From assembly GCA_051883395.1 (NCBI GenBank), contig JBJETQ010000002.1:1-64000 (forward strand): a stretch of 64,000 nt of DNA, written 5' to 3'. A program made the translations under genes and the position numbers. Of the stretch, positions 33,917-42,079 are shown piece by piece. Below the pieces are notes generated by a model that was not told where the DNA came from, did not search any database, and was given only the letters and a program-made list of their open reading frames with translations. Source of the DNA: HGM11368 sp051883395. Lineage in GTDB: Bacteria; Bacillota; Clostridia; Christensenellales; UBA3700. Every line of letters begins with the position of its first letter. Within the stretch, counting starts at the first letter, position 1.

Positions 33917-35073
33917 CAATACGCTTCTTCCAACAGATTGATAATAAAGGAATAACTGAATTCTTCCGACTGTACGTCTGCGGCGGCTATGGTTTCTTCG
34001 GCAATCGAAGCAAAATCCGACTTTGCAATATTAAAGTCGCTCAGTCTGCTGTTATAGTTTACCACATTGTCAATCTCGCTATACAGGCTTAGTATCTTAT
34101 CCACAACCACTTTTACGTCGTCGTCGCTCGTATCGTCGTCATTGTCTACACATATTCTCAGCTCTCCAAGAAGCTGCCTGTTGACATTGGTTCGTTCGAT
34201 ATAATGTCTGAACAATATTGCCATCACGTTTGCCTGATTGACTTTGTAGCGGTCGCTAATGACGTCGCTTAGCACCGCCAAAAAGTTCTTTTCTATCTGA
34301 TAATAACCACAGCCTGCTATTACCACAGCCGACATTATCTCCCTGCGATGGTCCTTGTCTGCGTTTTGCAAAATACCTTTGACAAGGTGGTCCTGTATAA
34401 TCTCTATTGCGGTCAGAGCATACGGCTTGGTATACAGTCTGTCCCCGCTTTTTACGTAGCCGTCCACAGCCATAGCCAAAGCGTACAGTCCGTAAGACGC
34501 TACTGCTTTTGGCGGAGTAATATCCGTCATTCTTGAATCTACAACCACGGCGTCGCTCTGCGCATACACGCTGTCAAACTGATAGATAGTCTTGTGGTCA
34601 GGAGAATAAATTCTCACCTTGTTGGAACATTCTATACCGCTTGCATAATTGGTTGGTACGACAAACGTAGGAATCTTTTTTACTTCTATGCTGCTCAATT
34701 CTCTGCCTTCATAGTCGGATACGTTCATCGTTCCTTCACACAGCATGATTTTGCTTACCTTTCCTGCGCTCATCACCGCTTTTTTACCTAGCAAAATCAA
34801 ACAGTCGCTTGCGCTTTTGTTAAATTCTCTCACCAATCTCTCGCAGTCGTCGCTTGTCGCAACGTCTCCGATAAGATGATCAATATAATTGATATTTACG
34901 TCGGTGCCGTCAAAAGCTTTCAACAAAATACTCTTATATCCCAGTCTTCTCGCCATGTCGTCGCATACAAGCATAGGTCTGTCGCAACCGGCAAGTTTTA
35001 TCTCGTAAGCAAGATTTTCCAGCGACTTTTCGCCTATGATAAATTTTATATTATTGTCAGAAATTTTAGCCAT
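33916..35073 (-). CDS. iron-ADH/glycerol dehydrogenase-fold protein lacking catalytic residues (pseudoenzyme)
   Basis: 385 residues that align along their length with group III (iron) alcohol dehydrogenases, e.g. IPTFVVPTNYASGIE for the usual PTTAGTGSE. However, the NAD-binding GGGS is LGKKAV (~95-100). The metal ligands are replaced: Asp by Tyr197, His by Met201, and the two later His by Ala266 and Gln280. An acidic stretch DNDDDTSDDD follows. By this reading it should bind neither metal nor NAD normally. It is 6 nt from a less degenerate paralogue, so the two may form a heteromer. Start ATG 35073 behind GAGGT. Confidence 0.7.
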   Translation of the reverse strand: MAKISDNNIKFIIGEKSLENLAYEIKLAGCDRPMLVCDDMARRLGYKSILLKAFDGTDVNINYIDHLIGDVATSDDCERLVREFNKSASDCLILLGKKAVMSAGKVSKIMLCEGTMNVSDYEGRELSSIEVKKIPTFVVPTNYASGIECSNKVRIYSPDHKTIYQFDSVYAQSDAVVVDSRMTDITPPKAVASYGLYALAMAVDGYVKSGDRLYTKPYALTAIEIIQDHLVKGILQNADKDHRREIMSAVVIAGCGYYQIEKNFLAVLSDVISDRYKVNQANVMAILFRHYIERTNVNRQLLGELRICVDNDDDTSDDDVKVVVDKILSLYSEIDNVVNYNSRLSDFNIAKSDFASIAEETIAAADVQSEEFSYSFIINLLEEAY

Positions 35074-35079
35074 ATTACC

Positions 35080-36267
35080 TCACCAACACATCTGTAAAAT
35101 TTTGAGCATATCCTGCTTTTCGTACCATTTTGCCGTTGTCAACAACACGCTGTCGTCGCAAGCCAACTCGGCAATCTGTTCCAGAGATTCCTTTTTTATA
35201 CCCATATCTTTGAGATTATACGGCAAGCCGTATTTTTCAAGTATCGCCTTGATAAAGCTGCACGCCTTTTCTACAAAGTATCCCGCACGCTCGTCTTTAT
35301 CAATAGAATCAAACTGTTGTTTCGTTACCATATATTTAAGCAAAGTTGCATAGTCTTCGCTATCTTCGTCCAATCTCTGAGCCAGACAAACGGGGAATAC
35401 TACCGCCAGCACAAGATTGTGATATGCCGTCGAGCAAGCGCAAACGGCGTTGGTCAAAGCGTGGCTCAGCCCGCCCAACGAGCTGGCAAGAGCCATGCCC
35501 GACAAGGCAGAACACTCCTGTATTTCTATACAGTTGTCTTCCGACAGCTTACCGTTTTCGACAAAGTTTTCAAGTATTTTGCTAATGATTTTGATAGAAA
35601 ACAGAGCATAATTGTTGCTTATCGGATTGTATCTCTTATTAAGATAGGCTTCTGCGCTGTTTATCAACAGTTCCAGTCCGCCCAATACAAATCTGTCTTC
35701 CGGCAAAGAATTAACGAAAGCGGGGTCTAAAATACAAAAATCAGGTTGCATAATCTCCGACACAAACTCGTGTCTTGTCATTCCGTGTGGTTCAAGAATA
35801 CTGGCCGTCTCGTTTATATCGCTACCGCCGCCGATAGTCGTGGCAACCACGCCGAAAGGAATATTTTCCTGTTTGCGGGCATAACCGCTTCCAAATAGCT
35901 GCGACAACTTTTTTGTTTTGGTAGCGACCATAAGTTTCAGACACTTTGCCGTATTGATAACGGAACCGCCGCCGCAGGCAATAATACTATCGCAACTATT
36001 GTCCTTAAACAACGTATAAGCTTCTTCTATCGTATCCACCGAAGAACCCCTGGGAACGTTGACGTAGGTAGCGTTGATTCTCAGTCTGGTATTGGTGGCA
36101 ACAATCTTTTTGATAACGTCAAGATACCCCAATTTTTTTATATTGCGGTCGGATATTACCAAAATGTTTTTTGCGCCGAACGACACCATTTCTTTGGCAA
36201 GGTCTTCAATACAATCTTTGCCCGTAAGTATTTTGACTCTGTTTGAAAATTGATAAAACCTATTCAT
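35080..36267 (-). CDS. iron-containing alcohol dehydrogenase-like protein with altered metal site
   Basis: 395 residues. The NAD-binding ACGGGSVINTAK (99-102) and VVATTIGGGSDINETA are conserved. At the metal site Asp is Glu199, the first His is Asn203, while His269 and His283 are kept; the catalytic His of the usual HAxAH is Asn273. So nucleotide binding is likely but chemistry or metal may differ from known members. Its ATG overlaps the stop of the SCP2-like gene (ATGA), with AGGGG before it. Substrate unknown. Confidence 0.8.
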   Translation of the reverse strand: MNRFYQFSNRVKILTGKDCIEDLAKEMVSFGAKNILVISDRNIKKLGYLDVIKKIVATNTRLRINATYVNVPRGSSVDTIEEAYTLFKDNSCDSIIACGGGSVINTAKCLKLMVATKTKKLSQLFGSGYARKQENIPFGVVATTIGGGSDINETASILEPHGMTRHEFVSEIMQPDFCILDPAFVNSLPEDRFVLGGLELLINSAEAYLNKRYNPISNNYALFSIKIISKILENFVENGKLSEDNCIEIQECSALSGMALASSLGGLSHALTNAVCACSTAYHNLVLAVVFPVCLAQRLDEDSEDYATLLKYMVTKQQFDSIDKDERAGYFVEKACSFIKAILEKYGLPYNLKDMGIKKESLEQIAELACDDSVLLTTAKWYEKQDMLKILQMCW

Positions 36268-36779
36268 AGCAAACCCCTGAACATCACTCTCGACTTGACG
36301 ATAGCGGGCGCTACTTCCAGCGGCAACGACTCAGGCAAAGATTCTTTTCTTTGTCTGATGGAAGCCAGGTAGCTTTGCACTATCATCATCATTTTTATGT
36401 ACTTTACAGCCAGAAGATTGTCGCCTATCGTGATAAGTCTGCCCTGCGTATATGCCTGAAAAAACGAAATCTGGTTTGCCAGGACAATTTCTTCGCTGGC
36501 AATATTTTTAAACATTATCTGCAAAGAATTGTTGGACGATATATAATCTATCACGATTTTGCATTGCAATTCTCCGCCCACTTTCGTTATCAAAGCGGCA
36601 TGATGTTTATCAAGCACTCCAATCACAAGGTCAAATCCGTCAGGCATTTCGTCAAAAATCTTTTTTACTCTGCCGTCGTATTTATAACACGCTTTGACTC
36701 CGCTAAGATAAACGTAAGAATTCAAAAGCGAAAGCGATTTTCTAATTCTCATCGGCTTTGCATAATACTTCTTATTCAT
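36264..36779 (-). CDS. SCP2-like (sterol carrier) domain protein, tentative
   Basis: 171 residues from ATG 36779 behind AAGGAGAGAG; the in-frame ATG at 36827 lies upstream of the -10 and is discounted. The C-terminal half (IMFKNIASEEIVLANQISFF then AYTQGRLITIGDNLLAVKYI) resembles the end of SCP2 domains, which have an aFxxGklkixGD..lamkl pattern and bind lipids in a hydrophobic tunnel. No membrane segment. It heads an operon with two iron-ADH-like proteins and queH, hinting at presentation of a hydrophobic substrate. The SCP2 call is by pattern only. Confidence 0.55.
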   Translation of the reverse strand: MNKKYYAKPMRIRKSLSLLNSYVYLSGVKACYKYDGRVKKIFDEMPDGFDLVIGVLDKHHAALITKVGGELQCKIVIDYISSNNSLQIMFKNIASEEIVLANQISFFQAYTQGRLITIGDNLLAVKYIKMMMIVQSYLASIRQRKESLPESLPLEVAPAIVKSRVMFRGLL

Positions 36780-36797
36780 ACTCTCTCCTTGCTGTAT

Positions 36798-36826
36798 ATT
36801 ATAACACAGCGCCCAAAAGATGTCCA
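36798..36826 (-). promoter_or_regulatory. promoter of the SCP2-like/ADH-like/queH operon
   Basis: Minus strand TGGACA (36821-36826), 17-nt spacer, extended TGT-TATAAT (36798-36803). Confidence 0.75.
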
Positions 36827-36925
36827 TATTATCAAAATTATATAACGCTTGTTTACAATATTTTTACTTGCACCCGCTGCTCATAAACTCAACGAGTCTA
36901 CACACAATATAAATAGTTTATTGTC

Positions 36926-36945
36926 AAAAAAGTCGATACGTGTAG
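36926..36945 (+). repeat. half copy of the TACGTATCGA element
   Basis: AAAAAAGTCGATACGTGTAG on the plus strand, ~25 nt upstream of the small gene at 36971 and in its sense orientation. Confidence 0.6.
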
Positions 36946-36970
36946 CTAAAAATCATTCAAAGGAGCAATT

Positions 36971-37132
36971 ATGAAAATTATCAAAACCAACTCAAAGCAT
37001 AAAATCGGAAAACACGGAATAAAGATGCGCAAAAGTCTCGGCCTGACGTCGCCGTACGACCCCAACGGCAGTTATACGGGAACTCCCCTATACAACGATT
37101 ATACGCCAACGCAAGACGCAGACGATTTGTAA
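36971..37132 (+). CDS. small protein of 53 residues, unknown function
   Basis: ATG at 36971 behind AAAGGAGCAATT, a strong ribosome site with a 5-nt gap, and an uninterrupted frame to TAA at 37130. The N-terminal 25 residues are very basic (Lys/Arg/His). The C-terminal part has SPYDPNGSYTGTP and ends in the acidic PTQDADDL. Tails of this DP-GSYTG...QDADDL kind seem familiar from other small Firmicutes proteins, but I cannot verify that. No signal or membrane segment. The queT promoter begins 16 nt after the stop. Confidence 0.7.
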   Translation: MKIIKTNSKHKIGKHGIKMRKSLGLTSPYDPNGSYTGTPLYNDYTPTQDADDL

Positions 37133-37147
37133 ACTGTGCCAAAACGC

Positions 37148-37176
37148 TTGCCAAACCGTCGGAATTTGTGTTATAT
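37148..37176 (+). promoter_or_regulatory. promoter of queT
   Basis: TTGCCA (37148-37153), 17-nt spacer, TTATAT (37171-37176), placing the start just before the riboswitch. Confidence 0.55.
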
Positions 37177-37184
37177 CTATCGTA

Positions 37185-37226
37185 CAGAAGGTTTTCGGTA
37201 AACACTTCTGAATAAAAAAACCGAGG
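37185..37226 (+). ncRNA. preQ1-I riboswitch upstream of queT
   Basis: Stem CAGAAG (37185-37190) / CTTCTG (37205-37210) encloses the loop GTTTTCGGTAAACA, then the A-rich tail AATAAAAAAA and ACCGAGG. Loop CGGT (37196-37199) can pair with ACCG (37220-37223), forming the H-type pseudoknot of preQ1-I riboswitches. The pseudoknot overlaps the ribosome site GAGG, 6 nt before the ATG, so bound preQ1 should block queT translation. Confidence 0.85.
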
Positions 37227-37232
37227 TATTTT

Positions 37233-37796
37233 ATGAAAAAGTTTTCTACTCGTATGCTTGCACGAGCAGGCATAATCGCAGCAATGTACGTCGCTCTTAC
37301 CTTTTTGGTATTTCCTGTAGCGTCAGGCGCAATTCAATTTCGCATTTCCGAAGCGCTCACCATTCTTCCGCTCTTTTACGTCGAAGCCATACCCGCTCTT
37401 TTTGTCGGTTGTTTGCTATCCAACATTATCACGGGTTGCGTAATCGCCGACGTAATCGTGGGCAGTCTGATAACTTTGGTATCGTCTTTGCTCACCTATC
37501 TGGTCGGCAGATATATCAAATCGACTGCTCTGAAAATAATACTCGGCGGATTGCCGCCTGTGCTTCTCAACGCATTCTTCCTGCCGCTTATATGGTACTT
37601 TGCATACGGCTCGTTAGAATACGTCTATATGATGCAGGTGCTTTTCCTGATAATATCGCAAGGCGTTGTAATCTATCTGCTCGGCACGGCGGTTTATTTT
37701 GCAGTTGCAAGGCTGTGCGCAAAGGGAATCAAGGTCTTTATGACTACCGGCGTCGAAACCAACAACAAAGCTCCCGATACAGACGACAAAGCATAG
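37233..37796 (+). CDS. queT: QueT family queuosine-precursor transporter (ECF S component)
   Basis: 187 residues with about five to six membrane helices. The start LARAGIIAAMYVALTFLVFP and the QFRISEALTILPLFY...AIPALFVGCLLSNI pattern are typical of QueT, the substrate-binding subunit that takes up preQ1 or a related precursor with a shared ECF energy module (not in this window). A preQ1-I riboswitch controls it. The queH gene nearby completes salvage and maturation. The hydrophilic tail (~25 residues) is slightly long. Confidence 0.93.
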   Translation: MKKFSTRMLARAGIIAAMYVALTFLVFPVASGAIQFRISEALTILPLFYVEAIPALFVGCLLSNIITGCVIADVIVGSLITLVSSLLTYLVGRYIKSTALKIILGGLPPVLLNAFFLPLIWYFAYGSLEYVYMMQVLFLIISQGVVIYLLGTAVYFAVARLCAKGIKVFMTTGVETNNKAPDTDDKA

Positions 37797-37810
37797 CGTT
37801 ATCCAAAAAA

Positions 37811-37833
37811 ACAAGCGGCGTCGAGCCGCTTGT
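37811..37833. terminator. bidirectional terminator between queT and the aldo/keto reductase
   Basis: 9-bp stem ACAAGCGGC / GCCGCTTGT, loop GTCGA, with A-tract on the left and T-tract on the right. Confidence 0.9.
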
Positions 37834-37841
37834 TTTTGTTA

Positions 37842-38843
37842 TCAATTGCCTGACAATATGCTTTCTATCTTGTCAATTTCCTGATTGCTGAATTCGGTAT
37901 TATCCAAAGCTTTGAGATTTTGCAGAAGTTGTTCTTTGCTACTCACGCCCACAAGCACGCTGGTAATAACCGGATTTCTCAATATCCAGCTTATAGCCAT
38001 CTGCGCCAACGTCTGTCCCCTGTCAAAAGCTACCCTGCTTAGCTTGATAGCCTTGTCTATATTTTCGTTGCTGAATATTCTGTCCATAGTAAAGCCGTTT
38101 TTTGCACGTCTGCTGTCGGCAGGAATACCGTCGAAATACTTTTCGCTCAACAAACCTTGCGCCAGGGGACTGAATGCGATACAGCCTATTCCCTTTTCGT
38201 CAAGCACGTCGCACAAGCTCGTTTCGCCCTTTTCTATCCACCTGTCAAGCATATTATATCTGGCTTGATGAATGATAAAAGGCGTACCGTAGCTATCGAG
38301 CAATTCCGCCATCTGCAAAGTCTGCTCTGCGTTATAATTGGAAATTCCTACGTACAACGCTTTACCTTGCTTGACAATCAGATCAAGTGCATGAGCCGTT
38401 TCTTCCAGCGGAGTGTTTGGGTCGGGTCTGTGATGATAAAATATATCCACGTAATCTATTCCCATTCTTTTAAGGCTTTGGTCAAGACTGGCGACGAGAT
38501 ACTTCTTGCTTCCCCAATCGCCGTAAGGTCCTTCCCACATTGTATATCCTGCCTTTGTCGATATAATCAACTGGTCTCTGTATCCTTTGAGCGTATCAGC
38601 CAATATCCTACCAAAATTGCTCTCGGCGCTGCCGGGTAGCGGTCCGTAATTGTTGGCAAGGTCAAAGTGCGTAATTCCGTTGTCAAATGCCGTAGTGATG
38701 ATACTTTTACATTCTTCAATATCGCTGTTCGTTCCGAAATTCTGCCATAGGCCAAGCGACATTTCAGGCAACTTCAATCCGCTGTTACCGCAATAATTGT
38801 ACACCATTTTGCTATATCTGTCTTGCTGTGCCAGGTAGCTCAT
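37842..38843 (-). CDS. aldo/keto reductase, YghZ-like
   Basis: NADPH-dependent TIM-barrel reductase. The tetrad Asp/Tyr are in THFDLANNYGPLPGSAE, the Lys in LIISTKAGY and the His in DIFYHHRPD. The N-terminal YCGNSGLKLPEMSLGLW and the ISNYNAEQ region match the YghZ (L-glyceraldehyde 3-phosphate reductase) branch. 333 residues from ATG 38843 behind AAGGAG; the frame extends upstream but without signals. Last gene of the alpha-galactosidase operon. Physiological substrate unknown. Confidence 0.9.
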   Translation of the reverse strand: MSYLAQQDRYSKMVYNYCGNSGLKLPEMSLGLWQNFGTNSDIEECKSIITTAFDNGITHFDLANNYGPLPGSAESNFGRILADTLKGYRDQLIISTKAGYTMWEGPYGDWGSKKYLVASLDQSLKRMGIDYVDIFYHHRPDPNTPLEETAHALDLIVKQGKALYVGISNYNAEQTLQMAELLDSYGTPFIIHQARYNMLDRWIEKGETSLCDVLDEKGIGCIAFSPLAQGLLSEKYFDGIPADSRRAKNGFTMDRIFSNENIDKAIKLSRVAFDRGQTLAQMAISWILRNPVITSVLVGVSSKEQLLQNLKALDNTEFSNQEIDKIESILSGN

Positions 38844-38853
38844 AATCTTCTCC

Positions 38854-39579
38854 TTATATCTTATCCGATATGTTTTGGCTGTACATAAATTCGTAATATT
38901 TTTCTCTGAATTCTCCCAGTTTGCCGTCCTGTTCAAAGCTGTACACCTGTTGTTTTGCCACTATCAGATGGTCGACCAGTCTCACTCCCAACACTTCAAG
39001 AGCGGTAACCGCCCACTTCGTAAATTCTATATCGTTGACGCTGGGCTGAGCCACACCGCTTGGGTGATTGTGCGCAATATATACGTTGGGAGCGGCGAGA
39101 TTGTGGCACATAAGCACCATCTTTCTCGTCATAAGTTTGCAATCTTCTATATTTCCCTGACCTATCAGGCTCTTGTTTATAAGTCTGCCCTTGTTGTCCA
39201 GGGCAAGAAGATAGATAGCTTCGTAGTTAAGATCAGCAAGCAGAGTCCTGCAATATTCCTTGATTCTGCCGTGCGTGGACAAGTCGGGTTTTGCACCGAA
39301 CTTGCTGAGATTATACTTTTTGATAATCTGCGGAAGCGTTACTAGAAACAAAGCGGCGTTGGCAGTCATATTTGGCACTTCTTCCAGCATCTGACAATCT
39401 GATTCCAACACTCCCGACAACGAGCCGAACCGATTGATAAGCTCGTGCGCTATCGGGTTGGTATCCTTGCGTGGAATAAACGGATACAAAAGATATTCCA
39501 ACACTTCGTGGTCCTGAAAATTTTCCATTCCTTCTTTAAGAACTCTTTCTCTCATTCGCTCTCTATGATTGGTGTGCAT
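38854..39579 (-). CDS. RadC/MPN-domain protein (UPF0758)
   Basis: 241 residues. A helix-hairpin-helix-like N-terminal part precedes a JAMM/MPN metal-binding motif H-x-H-x7-S-x2-D at His170, His172, Ser180 and Asp183 (IAHNHPSGVAQPSVND). These proteins were named RadC, but a repair role was later doubted; a metal-dependent hydrolase is implied. The start overlaps the end of the P-type ATPase gene by 17 nt. Confidence 0.9.
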   Translation of the reverse strand: MHTNHRERMRERVLKEGMENFQDHEVLEYLLYPFIPRKDTNPIAHELINRFGSLSGVLESDCQMLEEVPNMTANAALFLVTLPQIIKKYNLSKFGAKPDLSTHGRIKEYCRTLLADLNYEAIYLLALDNKGRLINKSLIGQGNIEDCKLMTRKMVLMCHNLAAPNVYIAHNHPSGVAQPSVNDIEFTKWAVTALEVLGVRLVDHLIVAKQQVYSFEQDGKLGEFREKYYEFMYSQNISDKI

Positions 39580-42079
39580 CTTGGTTTTTCCTTTTTCTCT
39601 TTATCTTTATGCTGTTGGATATACTCTTTATTTTTGCGTTGATTTTATCTCCCCACTTTTTGTCCAGTATCTCAATAACGGCGTATAGCGCCGCATGAAC
39701 CGCAATTCCGCACAGTCCGCCTGCTATTGCGTAAGGCAGATGTCTGACCTGCAATATTTCCAGTCCGAAAAACAGGCTGTCCAGATAAGAAGCGTCGATA
39801 CAGGCTGCGGAAAAAGTTATTGCAATCATAACTGCTATGACGGCGGTACGCAACTTGTTGAGCGGCATAGATATAATAACCAGCGCTCCGAAACTCGCCA
39901 CAACCAGCGCAACGGTCAACATAGAATTGCGATAATTGCCTACGTTTTCCACCCCGACAAAGTCAATAGAACCGTTGATGGCATAGGTTACAAAAACCGC
40001 CACGCACAAGCCTATCGTTGCCGACAGACTGGCTTTGATTATGTTGTGCATAAACCTTCCGCTGATACGTGCGTCATTCGGCTGAAAGGCGTATATATAG
40101 GTTGGCAGACCAATGACAAACATCTCCACCAGCATAATCTTCTTTGTATCAAACGGATAGCTCGGAGTATTGGTAACAAGCGTTATGATAGAAAAGGCAA
40201 AGGTCATAATCATAATAAAGATGGTCTTCATTATGTACAAGGCAGACACCTTTTCCATATTGTTGATTACTCTCCTGCCTTCTCTGACTATTGACGGCAT
40301 AGAAGCGAAATCGTTGTTGAGCAGCACTATTCTCGATATATTGCGTGCCACTTCGTGCGCTCCCAAAAACGATATCGAACAGTTACTCTGTTTGAGCGCC
40401 TGTATATCGTTTACTCCGTCGCCAATCATTCCCACCACTTTGCCTTTATCCTGCAAAGCCGTTACTATCTCCTGTTTCTGCGACGGCGAAACTCTGCCAA
40501 ATACCACCGTATCTTCGACATTGTCGGTCAAGCTTTCTGCCGCAACCGAACAATTGACGTATCTTTCGGCGTTTTTCACTCCTGCTTTCTGTGCTATGTA
40601 ACTCACCGTTTCGGGGTTGTCGCCCGATATAATCTTGATGTCCACGTCGTTTTGATTGAACCAGTCCAACGTTTCCTTGACGTTTTCTCTCAATCTGTCT
40701 TCCAGCGCAAACAGGGCAAGCGGTCTGGCAACGCTCTTGTCAGGCAAATCAATGCTGCCCTGCGCCGACGAGAGCATAATGGTTCTTCTGCCTACGGCGG
40801 CGTTGCTATGACAATATTCTTCTATATCTGCGTCGGGACACGCTACGTAATCTGGAGCGCCCAAAAAGTAGCATTTGTCTGCTATCCTTATTGCGCTGCA
40901 CTTGCGCAAAGAAGAAAAGCTTCTCACTTCGTCGCATTCGGCTATCGGGCTGTTTTCAAAATACTCCGTCAAAGCCTTTGCGGTTGGTTTGCTGTCTTTG
41001 GTCCAATGGTTGATTGACGCCACAATGCAGTCTATATCTTCGTCGTCGACAAGTTTTCTTACGTCCGCCACCTTCATCTGACCGTCGGTAAGAGTACCGG
41101 TCTTGTCAAGCAACAGCGTATCCACCTGTGCCAGCATCTCAATAGAATAAATGTCCTGCGGCAACGCTCCCGTCTTGGAGAGTTTGAGAACGGAACCTGC
41201 CAACGCCGTGGAAGTAAGCATAAACATACCTACCGGCAACATACCCAATATCGAGCTTGCAACTGTGATTATCAGGTCTCTCCACTCGCCCGTCATTGTC
41301 AGTCTTTCCGACAAAAATATAAACACACCCAACACTACCAGCACGCAGCTGAGACACTTGATAATAAAGTTAAGCGTATTAAAAATCATAGATTCGGGCT
41401 TGTTAAACTTGCTTGCTACACGCAAAATCTTTTCGATATAGCAATCTTTGCCCACTCTGTCGGCACGACATCTCGCTTCTCCTGCCACGATATGACTTCC
41501 TGCCAGAATAGCGTCTCCGACTTTCTTTCTTATAGGAATACTCTCTCCCGTCAATATAGACTCGTCTACTTCCATATATCCGTCGAGCAACACGCAGTCG
41601 ACAGGTGCCTGCGCCCCTGCGCCCAACACCAGCACGTCGTCCAGCACAATCTGAGAACTGTCTATCTCGTCTTCCTTACCGTCTCTTATGACTTTTACGC
41701 CTGCCTTATATACCACCGTAAGACGAGAAACAGCCTTTTTGGCTTTGACTTCCTGCCATATTCCGATGATAATGTTGACCAAAATTATGCTGGTTGACAG
41801 AGTATAATCCCAAGCGCCTATGCTGCACAGTAAAATTACCAATGCTATACAAACTATATTGCAAAAATTAAAAAGATTATCCGCCACTATACGCAGATAA
41901 GACTTGCTTTCCTTTTTGCTCTTGACGTTGGTCAGACGGTCGTTCTGCCTTGTTTCCACTTCCTGCGCAGTCAAACCTTTATCGGGGTCAGGAAAAAGTC
42001 TTTCGGCTTTTTTCAGCTTTTGGCTGTCCTTTTGTCTGCCTATTATACGGCTTATTTTTTTGTACAAATCTCCCTTCAT
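39563..42079 (-). CDS. P-type cation-transporting ATPase (CtpE-like)
   Basis: 838 residues. The actuator motif is LTGES (176-180), the phosphorylation Asp325 lies in DKTGTLTDG, the hinge is GDGVNDIQAL, and about ten membrane helices are present. In helix M4 the usual PEGL/PSGM is LPVGM (281-285), a variant that resembles CtpE-type calcium pumps and related Firmicutes proteins. No N-terminal heavy-metal domain. The ion cannot be assigned securely; calcium or another divalent cation is the best guess. The ATG overlaps the alpha-galactosidase stop (ATGA). Confidence 0.88.
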   Translation of the reverse strand: MKGDLYKKISRIIGRQKDSQKLKKAERLFPDPDKGLTAQEVETRQNDRLTNVKSKKESKSYLRIVADNLFNFCNIVCIALVILLCSIGAWDYTLSTSIILVNIIIGIWQEVKAKKAVSRLTVVYKAGVKVIRDGKEDEIDSSQIVLDDVLVLGAGAQAPVDCVLLDGYMEVDESILTGESIPIRKKVGDAILAGSHIVAGEARCRADRVGKDCYIEKILRVASKFNKPESMIFNTLNFIIKCLSCVLVVLGVFIFLSERLTMTGEWRDLIITVASSILGMLPVGMFMLTSTALAGSVLKLSKTGALPQDIYSIEMLAQVDTLLLDKTGTLTDGQMKVADVRKLVDDEDIDCIVASINHWTKDSKPTAKALTEYFENSPIAECDEVRSFSSLRKCSAIRIADKCYFLGAPDYVACPDADIEEYCHSNAAVGRRTIMLSSAQGSIDLPDKSVARPLALFALEDRLRENVKETLDWFNQNDVDIKIISGDNPETVSYIAQKAGVKNAERYVNCSVAAESLTDNVEDTVVFGRVSPSQKQEIVTALQDKGKVVGMIGDGVNDIQALKQSNCSISFLGAHEVARNISRIVLLNNDFASMPSIVREGRRVINNMEKVSALYIMKTIFIMIMTFAFSIITLVTNTPSYPFDTKKIMLVEMFVIGLPTYIYAFQPNDARISGRFMHNIIKASLSATIGLCVAVFVTYAINGSIDFVGVENVGNYRNSMLTVALVVASFGALVIISMPLNKLRTAVIAVMIAITFSAACIDASYLDSLFFGLEILQVRHLPYAIAGGLCGIAVHAALYAVIEILDKKWGDKINAKIKSISNSIKIKRKRKNQDAHQS

